Positions 1-8,838 of a stretch of DNA of 64,000 nucleotides are shown piece after piece. Source of the DNA: Flavisphingomonas formosensis (lineage in GTDB: Bacteria > Pseudomonadota > Alphaproteobacteria > Sphingomonadales > Sphingomonadaceae); assembly GCF_009755815.1 (NCBI RefSeq), contig NZ_WRPK01000009.1:273306-337305 (forward strand), read 5' to 3'. The position numbers and the translations under genes were made by a program. The notes below the pieces were generated by a model. It was given only the letters and a program-made list of their open reading frames with translations, was not told the origin of the DNA and did not search any database. Within the stretch, counting starts at the first letter, position 1; each line of letters begins with the position of its first letter.

Positions 1-1
1 G

Positions 2-1207
2 TCGATCACGTCGCGCAGGCAACTCCGTTCAAACTTCGTCCTCGACTCCGACCAGGGGCCTCTCACGATTGGCGGGTCGGAGTATTTCAGCTACGCGCGG
101 AACTGGTCGCAGGAGTTCCAGCTCAGCAATCAGAACAAGGGCAATTTCGACTGGGTGGTCGGTCTCTATTATTTCGACAACGCAGGCGGATATCGGCCCT
201 GGCACTCGATTGGCGGTGGTTTCTTCTGGAATGCCGAGCAGACGACCAAGGCATGGGCGGGGTATGGCCAGGCAACCCTGAGACTGGACTCCGGCACCTC
301 TATCACCGGCGGGTTGCGCTGGACGACGGAAGACCAGGCAATGAGGTCGATAAACCTCACGACGCCGGCAAACGCGGCAAGCTTCTCGACAAATCACAAG
401 AAGCTGACCTGGCGGATCGCGATTGACCAGAAGCTGACCGACGGCGTGATGGTCTACGCTAGCTATAACCGGGGATTCAAAAGCGGCGGCTACAATCTTC
501 TCGACACTGCATCACTCAACAAGGTGCCGGCGCTCCAGAATATTCCAAGCTACAACCCTGAGGTCGTCGATGCTTACGAGGTGGGTCTGAAATCCTACCT
601 ATTCGACCGGCGCGTGCGATTTAATCTCGCCGGATTCTACTACAACTATAAAGATATCCAGCTGCAAAAAACCGTTCTTGTTGGTAATCTAATCCTCAAC
701 GCTGCCAACGCCCGCATCAAGGGCGTTGAAGCCGAACTTGAGGCGGCAGTTACGCACGGGTTTACCCTCCGTGCGGGTGCATCTGTGCTCGACACGGAAT
801 ATCGCGACTTCCTGAGCGCGCCAGCCGTGACGATGAACGGCGTAGGGTCAACCATCAATGCGAGCGGCAATGATCTGGTCGCGGCGCCTAAATTCACCGG
901 CAACATTGGTGGCGAATATCGCTTTGAATTGGGAGAAAATGCGATCACGGCCTCGGTTAACGCCGTATACAATGATGGCTTTTTCTGGCATCCGGACAAC
1001 CGTTTGCGCCAGCCATCCTACACCTTGCTGAATTCGACCATCACCTGGGATCTCGTCGGAGGCAAGTATCAGGTTCGGGTTTGGGGCAAGAACCTGACGA
1101 ACGCTCGATACTTCAGATCCGAAGCCGAGGTGCAGGGTCGTGGAGACTGGACCTTGCAAGCGCCCCCGCGCACGTACGGCATCACGCTTCTGGCGCATTT
1201 GAAGTAA
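2..1207 (+). CDS. TonB-dependent receptor, C-terminal part (5' end outside window)
   Basis: The reading frame is open from base 2 to the TAA at 1205-1207, so about 401 C-terminal residues of an outer-membrane receptor are present and the plug domain and signal peptide lie upstream of the window. Alternating aromatic/polar beta-strand patterns typical of TonB receptor barrels are seen (for example YNRGFKSGGYN around base 470, which recurs in both other receptors of this window). It imports a ligand into the periplasm using TonB energy. It is followed after 67 bp by a lactonase-like gene, suggesting uptake of an ester or lactone substrate; the substrate is not readable from sequence. Confidence 0.93.
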   Translation, partial: SITSRRQLRSNFVLDSDQGPLTIGGSEYFSYARNWSQEFQLSNQNKGNFDWVVGLYYFDNAGGYRPWHSIGGGFFWNAEQTTKAWAGYGQATLRLDSGTSITGGLRWTTEDQAMRSINLTTPANAASFSTNHKKLTWRIAIDQKLTDGVMVYASYNRGFKSGGYNLLDTASLNKVPALQNIPSYNPEVVDAYEVGLKSYLFDRRVRFNLAGFYYNYKDIQLQKTVLVGNLILNAANARIKGVEAELEAAVTHGFTLRAGASVLDTEYRDFLSAPAVTMNGVGSTINASGNDLVAAPKFTGNIGGEYRFELGENAITASVNAVYNDGFFWHPDNRLRQPSYTLLNSTITWDLVGGKYQVRVWGKNLTNARYFRSEAEVQGRGDWTLQAPPRTYGITLLAHLK

Positions 1208-1220
1208 GCGGTGACGGTCC

Positions 1221-1251
1221 GGTCGGTAGCGCGTTCTGCGTGTTACCGACC
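1221..1251 (+). terminator. Hairpin between receptor and MBL-fold gene
   Basis: GGTCGGTA at 1221-1228 pairs with TACCGACC at 1244-1251 around a 15-nt loop that can extend the stem through GCGCG/CGTGT. No T-tract follows, so it may be a weak terminator or an mRNA-stabilising or processing structure. Confidence 0.4.
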
Positions 1252-1274
1252 GCCCAAGAGAGGATCGCGAGGCC

Positions 1275-2039
1275 ATGGATCTAAAGGTTTACGTTCTTGA
1301 TGGCGGCCGACTGGTAACCGAAGACGCAAGCATCTTCTCCGCCGACGGTAATTACAGAGGTGAGCACTGGGACATGGCCAACCCGTGCTATCTCGTTGTC
1401 CATCCCCTGGGCAGGTTGATGTGGGATTGCGGCTTTGAGGACAGTCTGGCTGACCTACCCTCAGGCTATAACTCCGGGCGATCGATCTGGTCGCTGCCCA
1501 AAAAACTGGCGCAGCAGCTCAGCGAAATGAGCATCGATCCCCAGGATATCGATTACTTTACCCTGTCCCACTCGCATCTCGACCACTCCGGGAACGCGAA
1601 CCTCTTCAGGGGCTCCACCTGGATCGTGGACGAGGCCGAGCGCGACTTCATGTTCCGCGCCGATGCGCGCCAGAGCAAGGAATTCAAGAACTACGATGCG
1701 CTCGAACGCGCGCAGGTGCGCACATTCACCTCGGATCATGATGTTTTTGGCGATGGCTCGGTCGTCATTCTCCGCACGCCAGGTCATACGCCCGGCCATG
1801 CAGCGCTGCTCGTCAATCTGCCGCAGAGCGGGCCTGTCATCTTTACCGGTGATCTATGGTATACCTGCCGTTGCAGGACCACTCGCAACATCCCATCCAA
1901 CAACACGGATCGCCGGCAGACCTTCGAATCCATGGCACGGATTGAGGATCTGGCGCGCGAGCTGGGCGCTCGCATCATCATCCAGCATGAACGTGCCGAC
2001 TGGGAGTCCATGCCGCGCTATCCCGAGTATCTCCGGTAA
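1275..2039 (+). CDS. MBL-fold metallohydrolase, N-acyl-homoserine lactonase-like
   Basis: 254 aa, the usual length of AttM/AiiA-type lactonases. The metallo-beta-lactamase motif is intact: H99-S-H101-L-D103-H104, further ligands H171/H175 in TPGHTPGH, an Asp in FTGDLW and a late His in IIIQHE. Such enzymes hydrolyse lactone rings with two metal ions in the cytoplasm. The stop overlaps the start of the next esterase (TAATG), so the two are translationally coupled. In this setting it more likely opens a growth-substrate lactone than quenches quorum signals, although a LuxR solo lies at the other end of the window. Substrate is inferred. Confidence 0.85.
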   Translation: MDLKVYVLDGGRLVTEDASIFSADGNYRGEHWDMANPCYLVVHPLGRLMWDCGFEDSLADLPSGYNSGRSIWSLPKKLAQQLSEMSIDPQDIDYFTLSHSHLDHSGNANLFRGSTWIVDEAERDFMFRADARQSKEFKNYDALERAQVRTFTSDHDVFGDGSVVILRTPGHTPGHAALLVNLPQSGPVIFTGDLWYTCRCRTTRNIPSNNTDRRQTFESMARIEDLARELGARIIIQHERADWESMPRYPEYLR

Positions 2040-2989
2040 TGAGCCGAGACGCCAGCTGGCGGTTCGACGAGACCGACCTGGATGACGACCTGCTCAAAAT
2101 CCATGCCGACGCCCGAGCGCGCCTGGCACAGATTCCGCCGTGGAAACCGGAAGCAGCAAGGAGGATTCGCGAAGCGCGGTCGCAAGGGGGCGGCGTCTAC
2201 CTTTCGGTTGATCACTCGCCGCGCGCCCGCGTAATCGAAGTTCCCGGTCCTGGAGGGCCGATCGCGCTTCGGATCATCGCGCCGGCCAAACCAAAGGGCG
2301 TCTACCTCCATTTTCACGGGGGGGGCTGGTTCATGGGTGGCGCCGATCTCCAAGACCCAAGGCTCGAGGCGATCGCGGACCGCGCTCAACTGGCCTGTGT
2401 GAGCGTCGAATATCGGCTCACGCCTGAGCATCCCTATCCGGCTGCGCCTGACGATTGCGAGGCGGCCGCCCTTTGGCTCCTTACAAACGCCAAGATAATG
2501 TTCGGCACCGAAATCGTCACGATCGGCGGCGAGTCTTCGGGAGCGCATCTCTCGGTCGTCACGCTGCTGCGCCTCCGCGACAAGCACAATATCGTCCTTT
2601 ACGGCGCGAACCTCGTCTTCGGCTTCTTCGATCTTACGCTGACGCCGAGCGCCCGGATGTTCGGCGATGAGCGCATCGCGCCAAGGACAACGGATCTGCG
2701 CAGCTATGCGCGCGCCTTCGCGGGCGACGCAGATCTCGCGGGGCCTGAGATCTCACCGATGTACGCCAATCTCGACGGTCTGTGTCCGGCTCTGTTCACG
2801 ATCGGTACGCAGGACCCGCTGCTGGACGATTCCCTCTTCATGCACATGCGATGGCTAGCATCTCGGAACCGCAGCGATCTCGCAGTTTACCCGGGCGGCA
2901 TCCATAATTTCGTCGGTTTCCCAAGTGGCATCGCCCGGGCAGCGGAAGATCGCTCGATCGCGTTTCTGCGCGATGTGACGGGGCAGTGA
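2039..2989 (+). CDS. Alpha/beta hydrolase, hormone-sensitive-lipase family
   Basis: 316 aa. The HSL-family oxyanion motif HGGGW is at residues 93-97 and the nucleophile motif GESSG has Ser166. Candidate Asp and His of the triad lie in [10 protein letters not shown] and GGIHNF. It is a cytoplasmic carboxylesterase or lactonase of small acyl esters. The start overlaps the upstream lactonase stop by one base. A paralogue with the same motif layout lies at 7747-8700; both share DSLFMHMRW near the C-terminus. Substrate unknown. Confidence 0.88.
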   Translation: MSRDASWRFDETDLDDDLLKIHADARARLAQIPPWKPEAARRIREARSQGGGVYLSVDHSPRARVIEVPGPGGPIALRIIAPAKPKGVYLHFHGGGWFMGGADLQDPRLEAIADRAQLACVSVEYRLTPEHPYPAAPDDCEAAALWLLTNAKIMFGTEIVTIGGESSGAHLSVVTLLRLRDKHNIVLYGANLVFGFFDLTLTPSARMFGDERIAPRTTDLRSYARAFAGDADLAGPEISPMYANLDGLCPALFTIGTQDPLLDDSLFMHMRWLASRNRSDLAVYPGGIHNFVGFPSGIARAAEDRSIAFLRDVTGQ

Positions 2990-3014
2990 GGTTGACACCG
3001 CTCAGTATCAACTT

Positions 3015-4330
3015 GTGACTGAACGGGATGCACAGGTGTCGCGCAGACCAGCCGAGAAAGGCATTTTGCATAAGCCAACCAGTGCGCAACGGCGAGCAGC
3101 ACTCCTTGCGCTGGCGATCGCCTATGGGTTCAACACCGCGGATCGCCAGCTTCTTTCCATTCTAGCTGGGTCGGTCAAAGCCGACCTGCAGCTCTCCGAC
3201 ATGCAACTCGGTTTCATGGGTGGGGTAGCCTTCGCCTTATTCTATGCGAGCTGCAGCCCCCCTCTCGCATGGCTCGCAGACCGTTGGAGCCGAGCGTGGG
3301 TGATTACAATCAGCCTGGGCCTTTGGAGCCTGTTTACTGCCGCTTGTGGGCTTGTCCAGAATGCGACCCAGCTTTTCCTGTGCCGCTTGGGTGTCGGTTT
3401 CGGTGAGGCAGGCGGCACTGCCCCATCCTTTTCGCTGGTTTGCGCTTACTATCCGGCCAATCAGCGTGCGCGCGCCACTGCGCTACTCAATTTCGCCGCG
3501 CCTCTTGGCGTTGCCTTGGGTCCCCTGGCCGCCGCGATGGTGGCTGACGCGCTAGACTGGCGCGCAGCCTTCTTGATCGCAGGCGTGCTCGGATGCCTTT
3601 TCGTGCCGGTGTTCCGCTGGACGGTGCATGATCCGGCCGGCTTGTCTGTCGACCGAGCGCACACGGGGGTATCCGAAATATCTGCAGCAGACCGCAGGAG
3701 CCCCCTCAAGCGCCTACTTTCCTCAAGCAGTTTCTGGCTTCTGACTACGGCCGCGGCCTTGAGCTCGATGGTCCTGCAGGGCGTGCTTTTCTGGCTACCC
3801 TCATTTCTCGAGCGCACTCATGGCCTAGTGTTGAAAGAGCGGGCCATCCTGTTCGGAGTCGTGACCGCATCCGCCGGTGTAGCCGGAAACTGGGCGAGTG
3901 GTTGGATCGTCGATCGGCTTGGCCCGCACCGCCAGATTTGCGCTCTATTGCCCGCCGCCGCTGGCCTGATCGCCATTCCAGCCTACGCGCTCGCACTGAC
4001 CGCCTCGACAGCCGCTTTGGCAACGCCATTTCTGTTCGTGGGATGGCAATGACATTTGCCTATTCGACGCCGGTATATGCAGCGGTGCAGCATTTGGTGC
4101 CTCCCCGTCAGCGCTCTACCGGGATTGCGGCCTATCTCCTAATCAATAACAGCGTCGGAATAGGCGTGGGCGTCATCCTTCTAGGCTTGCTATCGGACTG
4201 GCTGATGCCCCTGTTCGGCGCTGACGCGCTGAAAATCTCGATACTGGCCGTTGTGAGCCTTTATCTTCCGAGTGCGATCCTGTTCGCACGGTGCGCCCCG
4301 AGGCTCGCGCGAGACTGGATTCAGGAGTGA
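3015..4330 (+). pseudogene. MFS transporter, frameshifted near the 3' end
   Basis: Starts with GTG at 3015. The first frame gives about 345 residues with MFS-like membrane helices and the loop motif LADRWSRAW, then stops at 4052. A second frame, entered near 4040, supplies the missing last two to three helices (from FAYSTPVYAAVQ to 4330). Restoring one G in the GGG run at about 4039-4041 would join the halves as LFVGMAMTFAY. The family is usually about 430 residues, which the joined product matches. It probably exports or imports a product of the adjacent hydrolases. The break is either a real lesion or a homopolymer sequencing error. Confidence 0.85.
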
Positions 4331-4383
4331 ACCTGATTTTATAAGTCGAAAGATCCGGCGGTAACCCGATCTTGCCCTCGCCC

Positions 4384-5307
4384 TCAAACCGCGCCTTCAA
4401 TTAACGTGACGCCCGGCCAGCCGCCGGCGTCCACCCGGGCTCGAATGGCTTGGCGCAGGAGCGCCTCGAACGCATTCACCGCCGCTGTCTTGGGATGCAT
4501 GCGCAACGTACTAATGGTCCATGTGACCGAGAGATCAGCGATTGCCACCGCCTCCAGCTCGTACCGCTTGGACCCCATGGCGCATCCGGTCATCACCACA
4601 TAACCGAGCCCAAGCTCAGACAGCTCCAGCATCATCGACGCGCTGGTCTTGATCACGACGTTTTGCGACCGCCCAAGTTTCGCCAACCGCTGGTCGGTCC
4701 GCTTAGCCACAACGGTAGCGTTGTATTGCCGGATGGTCGGCTGTTCCGCCAAGTCGGCCATCGAGATTTCGTTAAGCTCGGCTAGGCCACAACCCTTGGG
4801 GCCGAACAAGAACGCCGCGTCATTCGCTACCGGGCTGGAGTCAATTTCGGGATCGTCCTCGACCATGGTGAGCACCGCAAAATCGAGATACTGCGATTTG
4901 AGCATGCCTTCGAGCGTTTCGCTCGAGTCTGCGATCACCTTGAGACGAACATCGGGGTATAGCTCATTGAACTGCTTCACGACCGGCGCGGTGATGCCCT
5001 CCGACCATGACCATGGCAGGCCCACCGAAAGCTCTCCCTGAGGCTCCGTCTGTCGAGCCAGCAACTCCTCGGAAAGGATATCGATATCGGCCAGGATCGC
5101 CTGGGCGCGCGTCGTGAGCAGGCGACCGGGCTCTGTGAGCCGTACACCGCGTCCATGTCGCATCAGAAGTTTCACACGCAGATGATCTTCAAGATGCGCC
5201 ACATGTCGTGTGAGCGCGGGCTGCGTGATGTGCAACTCAGCTGCGGCGCGTGTGATGCTCCCGTGCTCGGCGATTTTCAGGAAGTAGCGCAGGCTCAAAA
5301 TGTTCAT
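4384..5307 (-). CDS. LysR-type transcriptional regulator
   Basis: 307 aa from the ATG at 5307, chosen because an AGAGG ribosome site lies about six bases upstream and MNILSLRYFLKI is the canonical LysR start; a longer frame to 5352 lacks this. The N-terminal winged HTH (SITRAAAELHITQPALTRHV) is intact, followed by a substrate-binding domain of normal length. It is divergent from the acyl-CoA synthetase at 5479, the usual layout for a LysR activator and its target. A palindrome sits between them at 5356-5371. The inducer is probably the pathway substrate or its CoA ester (inference). Confidence 0.93.
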   Translation of the reverse strand: MNILSLRYFLKIAEHGSITRAAAELHITQPALTRHVAHLEDHLRVKLLMRHGRGVRLTEPGRLLTTRAQAILADIDILSEELLARQTEPQGELSVGLPWSWSEGITAPVVKQFNELYPDVRLKVIADSSETLEGMLKSQYLDFAVLTMVEDDPEIDSSPVANDAAFLFGPKGCGLAELNEISMADLAEQPTIRQYNATVVAKRTDQRLAKLGRSQNVVIKTSASMMLELSELGLGYVVMTGCAMGSKRYELEAVAIADLSVTWTISTLRMHPKTAAVNAFEALLRQAIRARVDAGGWPGVTLIEGAV

Positions 5308-5355
5308 ATCAACCTCTGGGAGGCATAAAGAAGAGCCGCCTCTGAAGATCAAGCC

Positions 5356-5371
5356 ATAACTGCGATGTTAT
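5356..5371. promoter_or_regulatory. Candidate LysR operator in divergent promoter region
   Basis: Perfect inverted repeat ATAAC-N6-GTTAT, 49 bp upstream of the regulator ATG and about 108 bp upstream of the acyl-CoA synthetase ATG. Size and position fit a LysR recognition site, but no binding evidence exists here. Confidence 0.45.
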
Positions 5372-5478
5372 ACCGGGAATGCCGCAAGGGGCTCTGTTTG
5401 GCCCAGCCGCCCCCGCGTAGCATCCGGCCAAGAGCGCGTCGTTTCCGACGGCAGAAGTTGCTCAAATTGGAGTGATGC

Positions 5479-6972
5479 ATGAACCTAGTCGCGATGGGCG
5501 ATATCCCTGCTCTGTATGCCGAGCGCCTCGGGGGCAAACGCCTTTGTGTCGTCCATCAGAACGACCGGCTTTCCTGGGCGGAGATGGCCACACGCATCAA
5601 TCGAAGGGCATGGGCCCTGAAAGGTCTCGGTATCGGCAAGGACGATATCGTGGCGCTCGTGCTGCCAAATGAAAATGCGGTCTTCGAGCTCTCCTTTGCG
5701 CTCTGGAAGCTTGGAGCTACGCCATCCTGCATCTCGGCGCGGCTACCAGCGAACGAAATGAAGGCGGTGCTTGATCTTGCCCGTCCACGAGCTGTTTTCG
5801 CGTCGGATCCCGCCATCCGCGCGACAACGGGGGCGCTGCCCGCTGACTATGGCCTCCAGGAGGGCAGTGACGAACCACTATCCTCGATCATTGGAAGTCA
5901 CTGGAAAGCCATGACGTCGGGCGGCTCGTCGGGACGGCCAAAGATGATCGTCGACATGGGGCCGGGCGCCACGGACATCAGTCAGCCCCTGCTCAATCTG
6001 CCCCAGGGCGGAACAGTGCTCAACGCCGGTCCGCTATGCCACAACGCACCGTTCACCTTCATGTCGATGGCGCTGCATCATGGAAACAGCGTCATCAGCA
6101 TGCCGCGCTTCGATGCTGAGGAGACGCTGCGCCTGATCGAGAGTTATGAAGTCGAATGGGCAAATTTGGTGCCGACCATGATGAGCCGCATCTGGGCGTT
6201 GCCCGAAGAGACTCGGTCGCGCTACGATCTGTCGTCGCTTCAGGCCGTTTGGCACACCGCCGCGCCCATGCCCGCCTGGCTTAAGGAAGCGTGGATCGAT
6301 TGGATCGGGCCGGAAAAGATTTGGGAAATCTATGGCGGCACGGAGCGGCAGGGCAACACCATTCTCAACGGCGCTGAATGGCTGACGCATCGCGGGTCGG
6401 TGGGGCGCCCGATCAACTGCGATATCCGTATCCTGAGCGAGGATGGCGAGCAACTACCGCCGGGTGAGGTAGGTGAAATCCATCTCCTCCCGTTTACGGG
6501 TGCGGGATCGACCTATCACTATCTCGGCGCCGAACCGCATCGCTCAAAGGATGGTTACGAGACCATCGGCGATTTCGGTTGGCTGGATGAGGAGGGCTAT
6601 CTCTACATCGCCGACCGTCGTGCGGATCTGATCCTGCGCGGGGGCATGAATGTCTATCCGGCGGAAATCGAGAATGCGTTGTCCGAACATCCGGGTGTGG
6701 ACCTGGCGGTGGTGATCGGACTTCCCGACCCCGATCTCGGTGCGCGCGTACATGCAATCGTGCGGCCGTCGCTGGCGGCGGCAGAACCGGTCACGGTGGA
6801 GGCGCTAGGCGCCTTCCTGGCGACGAAGCTTGCCCGATATAAATTGCCGGCAAGCTATGAATTCACCGATGAGCCGCTCCGAGACGAAGCGGGAAAGGTA
6901 CGGCGCAGCCAGCTGCGTGCTGCGAAAATCGCGGCTCTCTCATCTTCGGACAACGTCCCGGCCGGCGCCTAG
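5479..6972 (+). CDS. AMP-binding acyl-CoA synthetase
   Basis: 497 aa. The P-loop-like AMP-binding motif is SGGSSGRPK, the adenylation signature YGGTER is present, and the C-terminal hinge has DRRADLILRGGMNVYPAEIE. It activates a carboxylate to acyl-CoA through an acyl-AMP. ATG 5479 is preceded by TGGAG at a suitable distance. The end of the C-terminal domain carries RDEAGKVRR where the catalytic Lys of the family is expected (GK). It is divergent from the LysR gene and likely its target. It would activate the acid released by the neighbouring esterases. Confidence 0.9.
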   Translation: MNLVAMGDIPALYAERLGGKRLCVVHQNDRLSWAEMATRINRRAWALKGLGIGKDDIVALVLPNENAVFELSFALWKLGATPSCISARLPANEMKAVLDLARPRAVFASDPAIRATTGALPADYGLQEGSDEPLSSIIGSHWKAMTSGGSSGRPKMIVDMGPGATDISQPLLNLPQGGTVLNAGPLCHNAPFTFMSMALHHGNSVISMPRFDAEETLRLIESYEVEWANLVPTMMSRIWALPEETRSRYDLSSLQAVWHTAAPMPAWLKEAWIDWIGPEKIWEIYGGTERQGNTILNGAEWLTHRGSVGRPINCDIRILSEDGEQLPPGEVGEIHLLPFTGAGSTYHYLGAEPHRSKDGYETIGDFGWLDEEGYLYIADRRADLILRGGMNVYPAEIENALSEHPGVDLAVVIGLPDPDLGARVHAIVRPSLAAAEPVTVEALGAFLATKLARYKLPASYEFTDEPLRDEAGKVRRSQLRAAKIAALSSSDNVPAGA

Positions 6973-7000
6973 CTAGGACGAAACCGAAAGATATCTGGAA

Positions 7001-7096
7001 ATGACATTCATCATCAGTGTCGTCTTCTTTGTCGTGATCCTCGGTCTGTTCGATCGCAAGCTGCCATGGCCAACCTGCCGGGAAGAGGAAAAGTGA
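7001..7096 (+). CDS. Small 31-aa single-helix membrane protein, coupled to next gene
   Basis: ATG at 7001 opens a 31-codon frame whose first 17 residues (MTFIISVVFFVVILGLF) form one hydrophobic helix, followed by a charged tail ending CREEEK. Its TGA (7094-7096) overlaps the GTG at 7093 of the membrane protein downstream as GTGA, and its last codons contain the AGAGG ribosome site for that start. Only a weak GGAA precedes its own ATG. It could be a leader peptide controlling translation or a small subunit of the membrane protein. No family recognised. Confidence 0.5.
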   Translation: MTFIISVVFFVVILGLFDRKLPWPTCREEEK

Positions 7097-7677
7097 TTGT
7101 CGGGCACTATGGCCTCGCTGCGGCGGTAAAGGCGCGGGAGCCCATGGTCCCTTTGTGGTTGCTCATGCTCGCGACCGTGTGGCTGGACGTCATTTTCATC
7201 CCTTTCCTCGCGGCCGGCATCGAATGGATCGAGCCAGTTCCCCATGCCGCGCATTATGGCGGGCTCATCATTCACGCGGACTACACCCACTCCTTGGTAG
7301 GGGCTGCACTCCTTTCCATCGCGTTGGCCGTTCCCGTCGCGCGAGCATGGGGGCGTCGAGGCGGGATCGTCGTCGGCCTAGTCGCTTTGTCGCACTGGAT
7401 GCTCGATCTCGTCGTTCATCGAAACGACCTTCCATTGCTTCCGGGGAATGTCGGCGATCTTCCAAAATTGGGCTTCGCCCTCTGGGCGAAGCCGGACATG
7501 GCAATAGGCCTTGAAATCCTGATTTTCGCCGCGGGTATCTACGCCTATTGGCAAGCGGCCTCCAAGGTGGCGCTCGCTGCGGGCGTCAGCCGCTATCTGG
7601 CCGTTCGCAGCGCATTCAAGGCCTTCTTTTTCGGGGCGCTCATTATCATCCTCGATCTTACAGGTCTGGCAGGCTGA
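7093..7677 (+). CDS. Polytopic membrane protein, unknown function
   Basis: 194 aa from GTG 7093 (AGAGG four bases upstream); an alternative ATG at 7066 adds nine residues but has no comparable site. About five hydrophobic segments are seen, with conserved-looking His/Asp residues in HYGLAAAVKA, HADYTHSLVG and LSHWMLDLVVHRND, a pattern reminiscent of membrane-bound metal-dependent hydrolases or permeases. It lies between the acyl-CoA synthetase and the second esterase, all co-directional. No firm function is assigned. Confidence 0.72.
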   Translation: MIVGHYGLAAAVKAREPMVPLWLLMLATVWLDVIFIPFLAAGIEWIEPVPHAAHYGGLIIHADYTHSLVGAALLSIALAVPVARAWGRRGGIVVGLVALSHWMLDLVVHRNDLPLLPGNVGDLPKLGFALWAKPDMAIGLEILIFAAGIYAYWQAASKVALAAGVSRYLAVRSAFKAFFFGALIIILDLTGLAG

Positions 7678-7746
7678 CATGCGCGCGGCAGGCGTTCACG
7701 CACATGATCAACGAGCCGATGGGCTCCAAATAATCGGGAGAGCAAG

Positions 7747-8700
7747 GTGGACGGACTGACATTGTCGCTGTTCGACGGGAGTGCAGTGGCGGAGGATACC
7801 TACGCAGTGGCGGCTGGTGCAAAGGCTCGGATCGCCACGCTTCCGCCAGTCTGGACGCCCGAGCACGCCCAACCCATCCGCGAGGCGCGCAACGCGGGTA
7901 CCGGAGGATTTCCCTCCATCATCCGTTCTCCGCGCGCCGAGACGCTGATGATCGAGGGATCGGGAGGCGAGGTCCCCGTTCGGATCATTGCGGCGACGGC
8001 GCCCAAAGGCATCTATCTTCATCTCCACGGCGGTGGCTGGTTCATGGGTGCCGCCGACCTCCAGGATGGCATGCTCGAACGCTACGCGGATGAGGCGAAC
8101 GTCGTTTGTGTGAGCGTCGATTATCGACTGGCACCAGAGCATCCTTTCCCGGCTGCGCTGGAAGACAGCGTGGCGGTGGCGAGGTGGCTGGCGGACAATG
8201 CGGCAGATCGATGGGGTGTAGACCGGATCGTGATTGGCGGCGACTCCTCGGGAGCGCATCTCGCTGCTCTGACCGTGATCGAAATGCGCGATTCATACGA
8301 TGTCGGCTTTTCTGGCGCCCATTTCGTCTATGGCTTTTTCGATCTCGCACTGACGCCTTGGGCGCGCCAGTTCGGCGAGGCGCGAAGCACGCCGCGTACG
8401 ACGGATTTGCAGGGGTTCGTGAACGCCTTCATTGGACCAGACCGCGATCACCGCTCTCCGAATGTTTCGCCGCTCTATGCGGATCTATCTAGAGCGTGCC
8501 CAGCGCTATTCATTGTGGGCACCGAGGATGCACTGCTCGAGGACAGTCTCTTCATGCACATGCGCTGGATGGCGGCCGGAAATTCAAGCGACCTGCAGAT
8601 CTACCCGGGAGCGCCGCACAATTTTGTGGCTATGCCTTGCAGCGCCGCCGCCGATGCGCACAGACGGGCTCTCGCTTTCATCAGACAGTGCCTGATCTGA
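7747..8700 (+). CDS. Alpha/beta hydrolase, HSL family (paralogue of 2039-2989)
   Basis: 317 aa starting with GTG, with GGGAGAGC upstream. HGGGW (oxyanion hole) and GGDSSGAH (nucleophile Ser) are intact; candidate Asp/His are in GTEDALLEDS and PGAPHNF. It is clearly a paralogue of the 2039 gene along its whole length, including RTTDL and DSLFMHMRW, so the cluster carries two versions of the same esterase, perhaps for different acyl chains or stereoisomers. Cytoplasmic, no signal peptide. Confidence 0.88.
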   Translation: MDGLTLSLFDGSAVAEDTYAVAAGAKARIATLPPVWTPEHAQPIREARNAGTGGFPSIIRSPRAETLMIEGSGGEVPVRIIAATAPKGIYLHLHGGGWFMGAADLQDGMLERYADEANVVCVSVDYRLAPEHPFPAALEDSVAVARWLADNAADRWGVDRIVIGGDSSGAHLAALTVIEMRDSYDVGFSGAHFVYGFFDLALTPWARQFGEARSTPRTTDLQGFVNAFIGPDRDHRSPNVSPLYADLSRACPALFIVGTEDALLEDSLFMHMRWMAAGNSSDLQIYPGAPHNFVAMPCSAAADAHRRALAFIRQCLI

Positions 8701-8838
8701 ACTCATCCGTGCCGCAGCTCGAGGCGATCCGGCATGGCTTCAATAAACTCTGACGATTGGTCGCGTCAGCCCAGTTCGAATATACTGGCCGAGACGGCGT
8801 CCCGCCGTGGCCAGCCCGACAGTAGGAAGGTCCTTGCA

